Source of the DNA: a virus
Virus record (IMG/VR): IMGVR_UViG_3300029309_000188
Span: 1 to 31,847 of that record
DNA: 31,847 bases
Direction: 5' to 3' (one strand)
The notes beneath the pieces are model-generated. The model saw only the letters and a program-made list of their open reading frames with translations. It made no database searches and was not told the origin of the DNA. The translations under genes and the position numbers were made by a program. Of this stretch, positions 5,352 through 13,502 are shown piece after piece (within the stretch, counting starts at the first letter, position 1; each line of letters begins with the position of its first letter).

Positions 5352-6130
5352 TGGGATCTGCAACATCTACATCTAAAAGTAGTAGTAGAAGTGAAGCTAT
5401 GAGTCCAGGACAATCCTTAGCTATGTCTGGAAATACTGGATTAGCAGGTACTACTCAAAAAGAAGCAGAAACAATTAAAAGAACAACTGGTAAATCTTTT
5501 AAAGCTATAGGTCAAAACATTGGAGAAGTAGGTTCTAAATATCGTAGACCAGCTGATGTAGAAAAATATGCAAAAAATTTACAAGTCATAGAAGCAGGAG
5601 AAGTATTGGGTGCAAAAAGATTTGTTGGTCCTGATGGTGTAGAAAGAGTTAATTTTGTTGGAACAGGAATGAAAGATGAACAAGGAAGAACTATAGTTTC
5701 AAAAACAGTACCACAACTTACTGCAACAGCTCCTACATTTAGACAGTTAGGTGGGGATATTGCTAGAGGTGCTATGGGTTATAACAGTATTAAATACATA
5801 GATGATAAACCAACTATGGTTAAGACAGAAGGAGTAATACCTTCTTTAGTTAGTGCAGCTATTACTGGAAATTTAAGTCCTATAGGTTTAGTTATGAGAG
5901 GTGTAGAAAAGTCAGGATTCTTTTCTTATGGAGATGGTAAAGATACAACAACAAAGACAACACAACCTTCTCAAGAATCAACAGAAATTAATCAGACAAA
6001 TGTTATAGCAGAAAATAATAGAAGAAATAAAATAGAAAAAAGATTAGCTCAACTTGGTAGCACAACTACAGATGAAACAAGACCATTCCTTACTCTTAAG
6101 AGTAGAGGATTTGGTGGAACAATGAGTTAA
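5351..6130 (+). CDS. Hypothetical protein, 259 aa, before the portal gene
   Basis: Unrecognised. It begins with a long serine/threonine-rich, low-complexity stretch (MGSATSTSKSSSRSEAMSPG), then a central part with some beta character (about residues 85-125) and a second threonine/asparagine-rich region (about 195-220) before a short C-terminal helix. No membrane helix or catalytic motif is visible. Both ends are joined to neighbours by one-base stop/start overlaps. From position it is probably a minor head or portal-associated protein, but this is only inference. Confidence 0.75.
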   Translation: MGSATSTSKSSSRSEAMSPGQSLAMSGNTGLAGTTQKEAETIKRTTGKSFKAIGQNIGEVGSKYRRPADVEKYAKNLQVIEAGEVLGAKRFVGPDGVERVNFVGTGMKDEQGRTIVSKTVPQLTATAPTFRQLGGDIARGAMGYNSIKYIDDKPTMVKTEGVIPSLVSAAITGNLSPIGLVMRGVEKSGFFSYGDGKDTTTKTTQPSQESTEINQTNVIAENNRRNKIEKRLAQLGSTTTDETRPFLTLKSRGFGGTMS

Positions 6131-7710
6131 TGTATAGTTATAATTATAGATCTAGTCCTAATACAGGATCAATGAATCCTAAATCATTTCTTAAAAAGTT
6201 TAGTCATGCAGAACAGTTAAAGACACATTGGATTCCAAAGTTTGAAGAAGCATATGAATATACAATGCCAGGCAGAGAAGCATTTTATGATGAAGCTCCT
6301 GGAGAAAAAAGAACTGATAGAATATTTGATGAAACAGCTGTTGTAGGTATTCAAGAGTTTGCTTCTAGACTACAAGCAGGTATTACACCTACATTTGGAA
6401 GATGGATTAATTTAAAAGCAGGTATGGAAATACCAGCACAGTTAGCTCCACAAGTAGATGAACAATTAGATTCTATTACAGATTATATATTTGAAGTACT
6501 CCACGCATCTAACTTTAATCAAGAAGTACATGAATCATTTATGGATTTAGCTATTGGTACTGGGGTGATGTTAGTAAATGAAGGTCCATCAACTAATCCT
6601 ATTGTATTTAATTCTATACCATTACCACATGTATATTTAAATGCAGGAGCAGATAATAAGATAGACTGTGTATTTAGAAAACGTCAAATAAGATTAGGTG
6701 ATATTAAAATATTATATCCTGATGCAAATTTAGAATCATTAGAAGATAAAGTAACTAATGAGCCAGATGCAAAGTGTACTGTTATTGAAGGTACAATGAG
6801 AAACTATAAAGATCCAAACAAAGAAGTTTATGATTATGTAGTATGTATAAAAGATCATGAACAAATAATATTTGAAAATCAGTTTGAAGGACAAGGTTCT
6901 AATCCCTTTATTACATTTAGATGGAACAAAGCTAGTGGCGAAGTATATGGACGTGGTCCAGTATTTAATGCTATGTCAGCTATTAAAACTACTAACTTAA
7001 CTATTGAACTAATTTTAGAAAATGCACAGATGAATATATCTGGTATTTATCAGTTAGAAGATGATGGTGTAATTAATACAGATAATATTCAATTAGTGCC
7101 TGGCACAATTATTCCAGTAGCTCCAGGATCTAGAGGATTACAACCTATTAGTGCAGCAGGTAGATTTGATGTAGCTCAATTAGTATTAGATGATATGAGA
7201 AGTAATATTAGAAAAGCATTGTATATGGAAACACTTGGTCCAACTAAAGGTACGCCTATGTCAGCTACAGAAGTAGCAGAAAGAATGGCAGATTTATCAA
7301 GACAGATCGGATCTTCTTTTGGTAGATTACAGTCAGAGTTTATCATGCCATTAATTAGACGTGTTATCTATATTCTAAAGAAGCAAGGTAGAATAGAATT
7401 ACCATCATTAAACAATAAAGAGATTAAGATTATTCCAGAATCACCATTATCAAGAGCTCAAAATGAACAAGATATTGCAGATGTAAATAGATTTAACGCA
7501 ACGTTAGGTCAAACATTTGGGCCACAAGTATTAAATCTTATTGTTAAACAAGATGAAGTAGCTAGGTATTTAGCAGAAAAAATGAATTTACCAGAAAAAA
7601 TTATTAGAGATGCAGCTGAGCAACAACAAATAATGCAGCAGATGCAACAAGTAATGCAACAACAACAAGGAGGAATGAATGAGTTGGGAGCAGCTCCAGA
7701 ACAAACCTAA
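6130..7710 (+). CDS. Portal (head-to-tail connecting) protein, T7 gp8-like
   Basis: 526 aa. Features of the podovirus head-tail connector family (PF12236 type): PKFEEAYEYTMPGREAF near the N-terminus, a central core with VFRKRQIRLGDIK and WNKASGEVYGRGP (typical WxxxxGExYGxGP motif), then TPMSATEVAERM and a long C-terminal helical crown. It ends in a glutamine/methionine-rich tail. The protein forms the dodecameric channel at the packaging vertex. Length matches T7 gp8 (about 536 aa). Its last 32 bases overlap the next gene, whose ribosome site (AAGGAGGA) lies inside the portal frame. Confidence 0.93.
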   Translation: MYSYNYRSSPNTGSMNPKSFLKKFSHAEQLKTHWIPKFEEAYEYTMPGREAFYDEAPGEKRTDRIFDETAVVGIQEFASRLQAGITPTFGRWINLKAGMEIPAQLAPQVDEQLDSITDYIFEVLHASNFNQEVHESFMDLAIGTGVMLVNEGPSTNPIVFNSIPLPHVYLNAGADNKIDCVFRKRQIRLGDIKILYPDANLESLEDKVTNEPDAKCTVIEGTMRNYKDPNKEVYDYVVCIKDHEQIIFENQFEGQGSNPFITFRWNKASGEVYGRGPVFNAMSAIKTTNLTIELILENAQMNISGIYQLEDDGVINTDNIQLVPGTIIPVAPGSRGLQPISAAGRFDVAQLVLDDMRSNIRKALYMETLGPTKGTPMSATEVAERMADLSRQIGSSFGRLQSEFIMPLIRRVIYILKKQGRIELPSLNNKEIKIIPESPLSRAQNEQDIADVNRFNATLGQTFGPQVLNLIVKQDEVARYLAEKMNLPEKIIRDAAEQQQIMQQMQQVMQQQQGGMNELGAAPEQT

Positions 7711-7954
7711 AGGAAGCCATCTATCTATTGATGGATTTTACAGAACAGAATCACAAGAACGTGAAATTAATTCAGAGATGGCAGCTGTATTTAGTACAGT
7801 TGTCGGAGAAAAGGTTTTGGATTATTTAAGATCCATTACAGTAGATGCTGTTGCTGGTAAAGATATCAGTGATGAACATTTACGACATCTTGAAGGTATG
7901 AGATATTTATATTTCATTATCAAGAAAAGAATTGAATCTGATAAGGAGGTCTAA
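7679..7954 (+). CDS. Bbp19-like small head protein
   Basis: 91 aa. The core VFSTVVGEKVLDYLRSITVD followed by LRHLEGMRYLYFIIKKRI matches the Bbp19-like phage domain (pattern: FxTxxGxxVLxxLRxxT...EGxRxLxxxI), first seen in podovirus BPP-1 between portal and scaffold. Its exact role is unclear; the location suggests head assembly. ATG at 7679 has AAGGAGGA about five bases upstream. It overlaps the portal gene by 32 bases, and the stop shares one base with the scaffold start (TAATG). Confidence 0.75.
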   Translation: MSWEQLQNKPKGSHLSIDGFYRTESQEREINSEMAAVFSTVVGEKVLDYLRSITVDAVAGKDISDEHLRHLEGMRYLYFIIKKRIESDKEV

Positions 7955-8703
7955 TGTCAGAAGAACAAGTACAAGAAACACAAGAAACAACACAAGAGGT
8001 ATCTCAAGAAAACACTAGTGAAGTTCAGATACCTGAGTATATTCCAGAAAAATTTTGGGATACTGATAGAAATGAAATTAAAGTTGAAGAACTGGGTGCA
8101 TCATACAAAGCATTGGAACAAAAGTTTGGTATGCGAACTGAAGATCTTACGAAACAATTACGTGAAGATATGGAAGCAGAAAGAAAGTCTAGCGTTCCTG
8201 AATCATATGAAGTAAGGCTACCAGAAATACCACAAGATGTTGAAATTACAGTTGATCCAGAACAAGAACTTGTTAAGTCTTGGACAGAAATTTGTAAAAG
8301 TCATGGATTATCACAGGAAGTATTCGACCAGGGAGTGGCGGCTTTTGTTAATAATGAGATTGCAGGTTTACCGAATCTTCAAGAAGAGATGGGAAAGTTG
8401 GGAGATAATGCCAAAGAACGCATTGAAGCTGCTGATCTTTGGAGCAAAAAGTATTTATCTACTGATGCCTATAATGCTATTGCCAATATGGCTAGTACTG
8501 CTGAAGGCGTTAAAGCTCTAGAAGAAATAATGGGTTTATCAAGCAACAAACCATTACCAAATAATAATACTGTTGTAGATGTAGAACTAGATGAAAGAGA
8601 TCTACAGTCTATGATGCAAGATCCTCGTTATTGGAAAGAAGGATCAAAAGATCAAGCATATATAAGGAAAGTAACAGATCTATATCAAAAGAAATATGGC
8701 TAA
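7954..8703 (+). CDS. Capsid assembly scaffolding protein, T7 gp9-like
   Basis: 249 aa. Starts with a glutamate/glutamine/threonine-rich disordered stretch, then IPEYIPEKFWDTDRNEIKVE and SYKALEQKFG, the typical 'pPxYxPEKFxD...SYxxLE' entry of podovirus scaffolds. The middle is acidic and helical; the C-terminus is basic (KDQAYIRKVTDLYQKKYG), as expected for the helix-turn-helix that docks to coat protein. It would direct procapsid assembly and then leave or be degraded. The place between portal and major capsid protein agrees with the T7 order. A good AAGGAGGT precedes the start. Confidence 0.88.
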   Translation: MSEEQVQETQETTQEVSQENTSEVQIPEYIPEKFWDTDRNEIKVEELGASYKALEQKFGMRTEDLTKQLREDMEAERKSSVPESYEVRLPEIPQDVEITVDPEQELVKSWTEICKSHGLSQEVFDQGVAAFVNNEIAGLPNLQEEMGKLGDNAKERIEAADLWSKKYLSTDAYNAIANMASTAEGVKALEEIMGLSSNKPLPNNNTVVDVELDERDLQSMMQDPRYWKEGSKDQAYIRKVTDLYQKKYG

Positions 8704-8947
8704 GTTTCCATATAAAAAATATATAATTATATGGGAAGATCCTACTGGAGATAGTTCATGGTTATCTGATAAAGATATGGAAAACCTATCTCCAGCTATA
8801 ATTACTACAGAAGCATACATTTATTCTAAAAATAAGAAGTATATCAAGACATTTGCAAGTTATATAAGGGAACAAGACGGATCATACACATATGCTGATG
8901 TCAATGTTTTTCCTGCATCTTGTCTTGTAAAGCTAACAAAAATATAA
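8696..8947 (+). CDS. Conserved small phage protein, 83 aa
   Basis: 83 aa containing IIWEDPTGDSSWLSDKDMEN, then TTEAYIYSKNKKYIKTFASY and DVNVFPASCLVKL. This pattern (hxWEDxxGDSxW...TEGYLYxKxxxYIKTFxSY...DxxxFPxxCI) is a widespread phage protein of unknown function, usually encoded apart from structural genes. It probably folds as a small beta-barrel. Here it sits between scaffold and capsid and overlaps the scaffold gene by 8 bases. Its site inside the head module is slightly unusual. Confidence 0.8.
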   Translation: MAKFPYKKYIIIWEDPTGDSSWLSDKDMENLSPAIITTEAYIYSKNKKYIKTFASYIREQDGSYTYADVNVFPASCLVKLTKI

Positions 8948-9059
8948 TATATCTGAATCAACAAGCCGATTTAAACTGGACTTTGCCCAGTAATGGATAA
9001 CTTAGTAAAGGTTTATGACGACAACTTGGAAATAAACAATAAATGAAAAGGAAAACACA
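8948..9059 (+). promoter_or_regulatory. Leader region of the major capsid gene
   Basis: At 112 bases this is one of the widest gaps of the late operon. It contains a weak hairpin (ACTGG/CCAGT, about 8976-8992) and the ribosome site AAAAGGA (9047-9053) of the capsid gene. A 17-codon ORF (8993-9046) has no ribosome site and is probably chance. Extra spacing before the capsid gene is typical where a promoter or RNA processing site boosts capsid expression; I cannot name a clear -35/-10 pair. Confidence 0.35.
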
Positions 9060-9893
9060 ATGACAGCAACGATAGATCAAGCATTTGTGAAACAGTTTGA
9101 AGCTGAAGTTCACATGGCTTATCAACGCATGGGTTCAAAATTGAAGCCTATGGTACGTAATGTCAATGGTGTGAAAGGTAATACTGTTCAGTTCCAAAAA
9201 ATAGCGAAAGGTTCTGCTTCAACTAAAGCAAGACACGCTGAGGTTGTCGCTATGAACTCAGTACACTCAAATGTAACTGCAACTGTATCAGACTTTTATG
9301 CTGCTGATTACGTAGACAAACTAGACGAACTAAAAGTAAACATTGATGAAAGAAACATTGTAGCACAAAATGCTGCATATGCTCTTGGTCGTAAGACTGA
9401 TGAGATCATCACTGATACTTTTGATGCAGGTGCAACAGCACTAGCAAATAACTCTGCTGGTTCTACTACTGGTATGAACTTAGACAAAGCTCAAAACGTT
9501 TTTGAAATCTTTGGAAACAATGATGTTCCAGATGATGGAGGAAGATATTGGGTAGTCGGTCCAAAACAGTGGTCAGACCTTTTAGATATAGATCAGTTCT
9601 CAAGAGCTGAATATATCGGTGAAGCAGATCTACCATACAAAGGTGGAATGACAGCTAAAAGATGGTTGTCTTTCATGTGGTGTGGCTTTAGTGGTTTACC
9701 AACATCTGGTTCAACAGATAGACACACTATGGCTTTCCATAAATCATCTCTAGGTTTAGGTGTAGGTTCAGACGTAAGAACTGAAGTGAACTATATCCCT
9801 GAGAAAGTAGCACACCTTACAACTTCATATATGTCAATGGGAGCAGTCCTAATTGATGGTGATGGTGTAAGAATACAGAAGTGTGCAGAGTAG
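9060..9893 (+). CDS. Major capsid protein
   Basis: 277 aa. Begins MTATIDQAFVKQFEAEVHMA and contains GNTVQFQKIAKGSA, DFYAADYVDKLDELK and WVVGPKQWSDLLDIDQFSRA; the last third has PTSGSTDRHTMAFHKSSLGL and INYIPEKVAHLTTSYMSMGA-like beta segments. This is the style of HK97-fold coat proteins of marine podoviruses (Phage_capsid_2/PF19821-like). It builds the icosahedral head. Position right after scaffold and before the tail tubular genes supports it. Codon use looks somewhat more G+C-rich than flanking genes, as is common for highly expressed capsid genes. Confidence 0.9.
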   Translation: MTATIDQAFVKQFEAEVHMAYQRMGSKLKPMVRNVNGVKGNTVQFQKIAKGSASTKARHAEVVAMNSVHSNVTATVSDFYAADYVDKLDELKVNIDERNIVAQNAAYALGRKTDEIITDTFDAGATALANNSAGSTTGMNLDKAQNVFEIFGNNDVPDDGGRYWVVGPKQWSDLLDIDQFSRAEYIGEADLPYKGGMTAKRWLSFMWCGFSGLPTSGSTDRHTMAFHKSSLGLGVGSDVRTEVNYIPEKVAHLTTSYMSMGAVLIDGDGVRIQKCAE

Positions 9894-9902
9894 GAGTAAA
9901 TA

Positions 9903-10151
9903 ATGGCATACGCAACTTCAAACCCTGTAAAAAAAATCTCTCAAATGGGAGATTCTAATTCACTTTGGTATTATGCTGATGGTGATGCTATCGGTACTAT
10001 TGATGATAATGAATACTTTTTAGCATCAACTGGCGACTTAAATGCTGGTGATGTTATCATAGTCAATAGTGGTGGATCAAATGGTGTTGTAGATATATTA
10101 ATTGTAACTACAGCATCTTCAACACAAGTAAGAACTGCCTTACTATCATAA
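9903..10151 (+). CDS. Small post-capsid protein, possible head decoration protein
   Basis: 82 aa starting MAYATSNPVKKISQMGDSNS, with predicted beta strands (WYYADGDAIGTIDDNEYF, DVIIVNSGG, VVDILIVTTA). Proteins opening MAYATSNPP... and encoded directly after the coat protein are common in marine phages; a decoration or head-fibre role is often supposed. The ribosome site AGGAG overlaps the capsid stop (TAGGAG), with 7 bases to ATG. It ends just before the strong hairpin at 10159-10177, so it would share the abundant capsid transcript. Confidence 0.75.
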   Translation: MAYATSNPVKKISQMGDSNSLWYYADGDAIGTIDDNEYFLASTGDLNAGDVIIVNSGGSNGVVDILIVTTASSTQVRTALLS

Positions 10152-10158
10152 TGATATT

Positions 10159-10177
10159 GGGGGGATTTATTCCCCCC
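10159..10177 (+). terminator. G6/C6 hairpin after the capsid genes
   Basis: GGGGGG (10159-10164), loop ATTTATT, CCCCCC (10172-10177): a perfect six-pair all-GC stem in an A+T-rich genome. It is followed by TATAAATATGG, not by a U-run, and the next start codon is only 7 bases downstream with no ribosome site. T7 carries its T-phi terminator at exactly this position (after capsid gene 10, before gene 11), so a partial terminator, transcript-end protector or translation attenuator is likely. The functional class is inference. Confidence 0.55.
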
Positions 10178-10184
10178 TATAAAT

Positions 10185-10781
10185 ATGGCAGATACTAAAG
10201 TAGACATTTGTGCAAGAGCATTAACTATGATTGGTGCTCAACCCATATCTTCTTTTGATGATGGTTCAACAGAAGCATTAGTAGCTTCTAATCTTTATGA
10301 AAATCTTACACAGTCTATGTTATGTAGACACAGATGGAGATTTGCAACAGAACAACAACAACTATCTTTATTAACTGCTGCACCTACAGGTAGATATGAT
10401 TATGCATATCAACTACCTACTTCCCCAGATTTATTACAATTGAATACTATCACTGTAGCTGACCTACCTATTGAGTATGCACGTTATGGAGATAAGATAT
10501 TTGTTGATGGATATGATTCACAATCTGCATTGATAGCTGATTATATTTTTAGACAAGATGAATCAGAGTTTCCTGCATATTTTAAAGATGCATTAGAATT
10601 AAAACTTGCATCAAGGTTTGCTGGATCAGTAGCTAGAGATGCAGCTATGATTAAGCAATTTAGTGATGAAGCAGAAAGACAAATGCTTATTGCTAAGAAC
10701 ACAGATAGTCAAGAAGTAACAAACAAAAAACTAAGTACAAAAAGATTCGTAACAAACAGATTAACTACTAGGGGGTACTAA
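10185..10781 (+). CDS. Tail tubular protein A, T7 gp11-like
   Basis: 198 aa. Typical features are VDICARALTMIGAQPISSFD, SMLCRHRWRFATEQQQLSLL, YDYAYQLPTSPDLL and DALELKLASRFA near the C-terminal third. These match the T7 gp11 / adaptor family that forms the ring beneath the portal. Length equals T7 gp11 (about 196 aa). No ribosome site is present: the ATG lies 7 bases after the G/C hairpin, suggesting that initiation depends on that structure or is weak, which would lower expression relative to capsid. Its stop overlaps the next start by one base. Confidence 0.92.
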   Translation: MADTKVDICARALTMIGAQPISSFDDGSTEALVASNLYENLTQSMLCRHRWRFATEQQQLSLLTAAPTGRYDYAYQLPTSPDLLQLNTITVADLPIEYARYGDKIFVDGYDSQSALIADYIFRQDESEFPAYFKDALELKLASRFAGSVARDAAMIKQFSDEAERQMLIAKNTDSQEVTNKKLSTKRFVTNRLTTRGY

Positions 10782-12976
10782 TGGCTAATACCCTAAGAAC
10801 AGTTTACACTAACTTTGCAAGTGGAGAACTTAATCCATTATTAGTTACTAGAACAGATGCTAATGCTTATTTTAGTGGAGCTAAAACATTACGTAATTGG
10901 TATTTACTAGATGAAGGTGGTATTATGCGTAGACCTGGAACTACATTTAAAGCTACGTTGCCAGGGGAATCAAGACTTATTCCATTTATATTTTCTAATG
11001 ATGAACTAGCAGTATTTGTTTTATCTAACAATAGATTAGATGTTTATGGATCTGATGGTGCAGCTATACAAACAAATATAACTAGTAATTGTAATTGGAC
11101 AACAGCTCAGTTATTTGAAATAAATTTTGCACAGTTTGGCGATACGGTATTTCTCACACATAGAAATAATCCTATAAGAGAAATTAAAAGAACTAGTGCA
11201 TCTACATTTACTGTATCAGCTTATGAATTTGAAGAAGATACTAGTGTATCTGTTGGTGGTAAAAATAAAACTTTACAAGCATTTTTTAAATATGCTGCTA
11301 CAAGTTTAACTATTACACTATCTTCACATGCTACTGGCACAGGTAGAACATTAACTGCAAGTGCAGATTTTTTTACAACTGATCATGTAAACACATATTT
11401 AAAGATAAATGGTAAACAAGTTTTTATTACTGCTAGAACTAACGCTACAGAAGCAACTGCAACTGTATTAGAAGATGTTGGTAGTGCTGGACCTCATGCA
11501 AATTTTGAAGAACAATTAATATCTCCTGCAAGAGGATTTCCTCAAGCAGTTACCTTTCATGATAATAGACTATACTTTGCAGGAGTAAGAGATGCTCCTG
11601 CTGCTGTAATAGCATCACAAGTTGGAGGATATTTTAATTTTGATGTAGGTAGTGGAGCTGCGGATCAAGCTATTAATGTATTTGTATCTGGTGATAGAGT
11701 AAACGAAATTAGGCATTTAGTATCTTCTAGAAACTTACAAGTTCTTACAGATGGTGGTGAATATTTTGTTCCTACATCTACAGATACTTCTGCTGTTACA
11801 CCTGCTAATATAACATTTCTTAGACAAACACCTTATGGTTGTAGTCGAGCTAAACCTATTATCTTTGATGGTGCAACATTGTATGCACAAAAGAATGGTA
11901 AAGCTATTCGTGAATATTTATTTAGTGATGTAGAAAATGCTTATGCATCTACATCTATTTCTATCTTAGCATCACATTTAGTGAAAGCTCCAGTAGATAT
12001 GGCTATGATAACTGGTACAACAACTAGACCAGAACAGTTTGCTTTCTTTACAAACAATGATGGAACACTTGGTTTGTTTCATAGTGTTCGTGCAGAAAAA
12101 ATAGCTGGTTGGACACAATGGAGTACAAAAACTGGTGATGAGTTTACTAGTATTACAGCTGTTAATGAAAATTTATTTTGTGTTGTTAAAAGACAACTAG
12201 AAGGTGGAACTGTCTACACATTGGAAAAGTTTGCAGAACAAGATGATTTAACACTAGATTGTTCAGCAACAACTACAGTAAATCAACAAGGAACACCTTT
12301 GATAAATGGTGCTAGTCAAACAGGTACAACTGTAAATGTAGATGGATATTCAACTGCACCTAATACAGGTGATGTTATTACTATAGCTGGAGTTACTGGT
12401 AGTTACGAAATACAAACAGTTACAGCTACAGCTAGTGGTCATACTGTAGTTTTAGACCAGGCACTAGCTTCTTCACCTGCTGATAACGCTGCAATTACTA
12501 TTACTTCAGGTCGTGTCCATAACAGTCCAGCTCATTTAACACAAGAAACTGTTAATGCTGTTGATGGTACATTTTCATTAGGATCATTTACAACATCAGC
12601 TAGTGATACCATTACATTTGATGTAGCTCATAGTGCTGGTGTAGTAGTAGGATTTAACTATGAACCTAGTTTAGAAACTATGCCTATTGATAGAGAAGTA
12701 TCTAATGGTCCATTGACAGGTGAAATAAAAAGGATATCAAGAGCAGTTATAGACTTATCAGATTCTTTAAATGTAGCTTTACAAGCAGCAGATAATACTG
12801 CTAAAAGTTTAGTTATTAGAGATGTAGCTTTTGATGTAGCAGCTCCAGTAGCTAAAGTAACAGGAAAGAAAGAGTTTTTCTTTTTAGGTTATGATAGAGA
12901 GCCTACATTAAAAATAACACAAACAGCACCCTTGCCTTTGAAGGTATTAGGTGTAGCATTAGAGGTAGTATTTTAA
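10781..12976 (+). CDS. Tail tubular protein B (tail nozzle), T7 gp12-like
   Basis: 731 aa. N-terminal signature of the nozzle family: TNFASGELNPLLVTRTDANA, GAKTLRNWYLLDEGGIMRRP and PGESRLIPFIFSNDELAVFV. Then a beta-propeller-like body (FPQAVTFHDNRLYFAGV, DGGEYFVPTSTD). A threonine/serine-rich insertion at about 490-620 (PNTGDVITIAGVTGSYEIQT) looks like an Ig- or beta-sandwich module added to the core. It forms the hexameric nozzle carrying the fibres. Length is near T7 gp12 (794 aa). AGGGGGT lies upstream of ATG. Confidence 0.93.
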   Translation: MANTLRTVYTNFASGELNPLLVTRTDANAYFSGAKTLRNWYLLDEGGIMRRPGTTFKATLPGESRLIPFIFSNDELAVFVLSNNRLDVYGSDGAAIQTNITSNCNWTTAQLFEINFAQFGDTVFLTHRNNPIREIKRTSASTFTVSAYEFEEDTSVSVGGKNKTLQAFFKYAATSLTITLSSHATGTGRTLTASADFFTTDHVNTYLKINGKQVFITARTNATEATATVLEDVGSAGPHANFEEQLISPARGFPQAVTFHDNRLYFAGVRDAPAAVIASQVGGYFNFDVGSGAADQAINVFVSGDRVNEIRHLVSSRNLQVLTDGGEYFVPTSTDTSAVTPANITFLRQTPYGCSRAKPIIFDGATLYAQKNGKAIREYLFSDVENAYASTSISILASHLVKAPVDMAMITGTTTRPEQFAFFTNNDGTLGLFHSVRAEKIAGWTQWSTKTGDEFTSITAVNENLFCVVKRQLEGGTVYTLEKFAEQDDLTLDCSATTTVNQQGTPLINGASQTGTTVNVDGYSTAPNTGDVITIAGVTGSYEIQTVTATASGHTVVLDQALASSPADNAAITITSGRVHNSPAHLTQETVNAVDGTFSLGSFTTSASDTITFDVAHSAGVVVGFNYEPSLETMPIDREVSNGPLTGEIKRISRAVIDLSDSLNVALQAADNTAKSLVIRDVAFDVAAPVAKVTGKKEFFFLGYDREPTLKITQTAPLPLKVLGVALEVVF

Positions 12977-12977
12977 A

Positions 12978-13502
12978 ATGGGAGCAGATCCAGCAACATT
13001 ATTTCTTATTAGTGCAGGTATAGCTGCTGCTGGTTCAGCAATACAAGTACAACAAACAAATCTTCAAACTAAAGAAATGACAAGAAGATACGAGCAAGAA
13101 AAGCAAGTATCATACTTAGAAGGATTACAATCAGAAAATGCAAGAATGAGAGATATGAATACTATTCTTGCTAACAATAGAGCTGTAAGAGGAGCATCTG
13201 GTGTAGGTGATAGTCCTAGCTTTGATGCTATCCAGAAAGATATTATTGATATAACAAAGAAAGATTTATCTTCTATTAGATTAAATGCAGCTAAAGTAAA
13301 TAGTAGTTATGACAGAGCTATCTTTAACACTAGACAACAAGCGTTTTATTCTAATATGGGATCTATTGTTAATGCAGGTACTAGCATAGTTAATGGATGG
13401 AATTACTATAACTATTATAAACAACCTACTACTACTAGTGGTGTTAAAAAAGGAACAGGTGCTTCTGGCCCACCAGGAAGGAATTACCCAGTAAATGGTT
13501 AG
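12978..13502 (+). CDS. Internal virion protein, T7 gp14-like
   Basis: 174 aa. A hydrophobic alanine-rich N-terminus (TLFLISAGIAAAGSAIQVQQ) could be a membrane-inserting helix. A long helical part follows (residues 30-130) with ENARMRDMNTILANNRAVRG and DSPSFDAIQKDIIDITKKDL. The tail is glycine/proline-rich. This is the organisation of podovirus gp14-type ejection proteins, which leave the virion first and build a channel in the outer membrane. Position after the nozzle gene and before two giant genes fits T7 order. It starts 1 base after the previous stop. Confidence 0.8.
   Translation: MGADPATLFLISAGIAAAGSAIQVQQTNLQTKEMTRRYEQEKQVSYLEGLQSENARMRDMNTILANNRAVRGASGVGDSPSFDAIQKDIIDITKKDLSSIRLNAAKVNSSYDRAIFNTRQQAFYSNMGSIVNAGTSIVNGWNYYNYYKQPTTTSGVKKGTGASGPPGRNYPVNG

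Noticed and set aside
8018-8521. Two plus-strand ORFs in another frame of the scaffold gene
   Set aside because: Out-of-frame shadows of a well-supported gene, without ribosome sites or protein-like sequence.
8993-9046. 17-codon ORF in the capsid leader
   Set aside because: No ribosome site and no recognisable features; left as part of the leader region.
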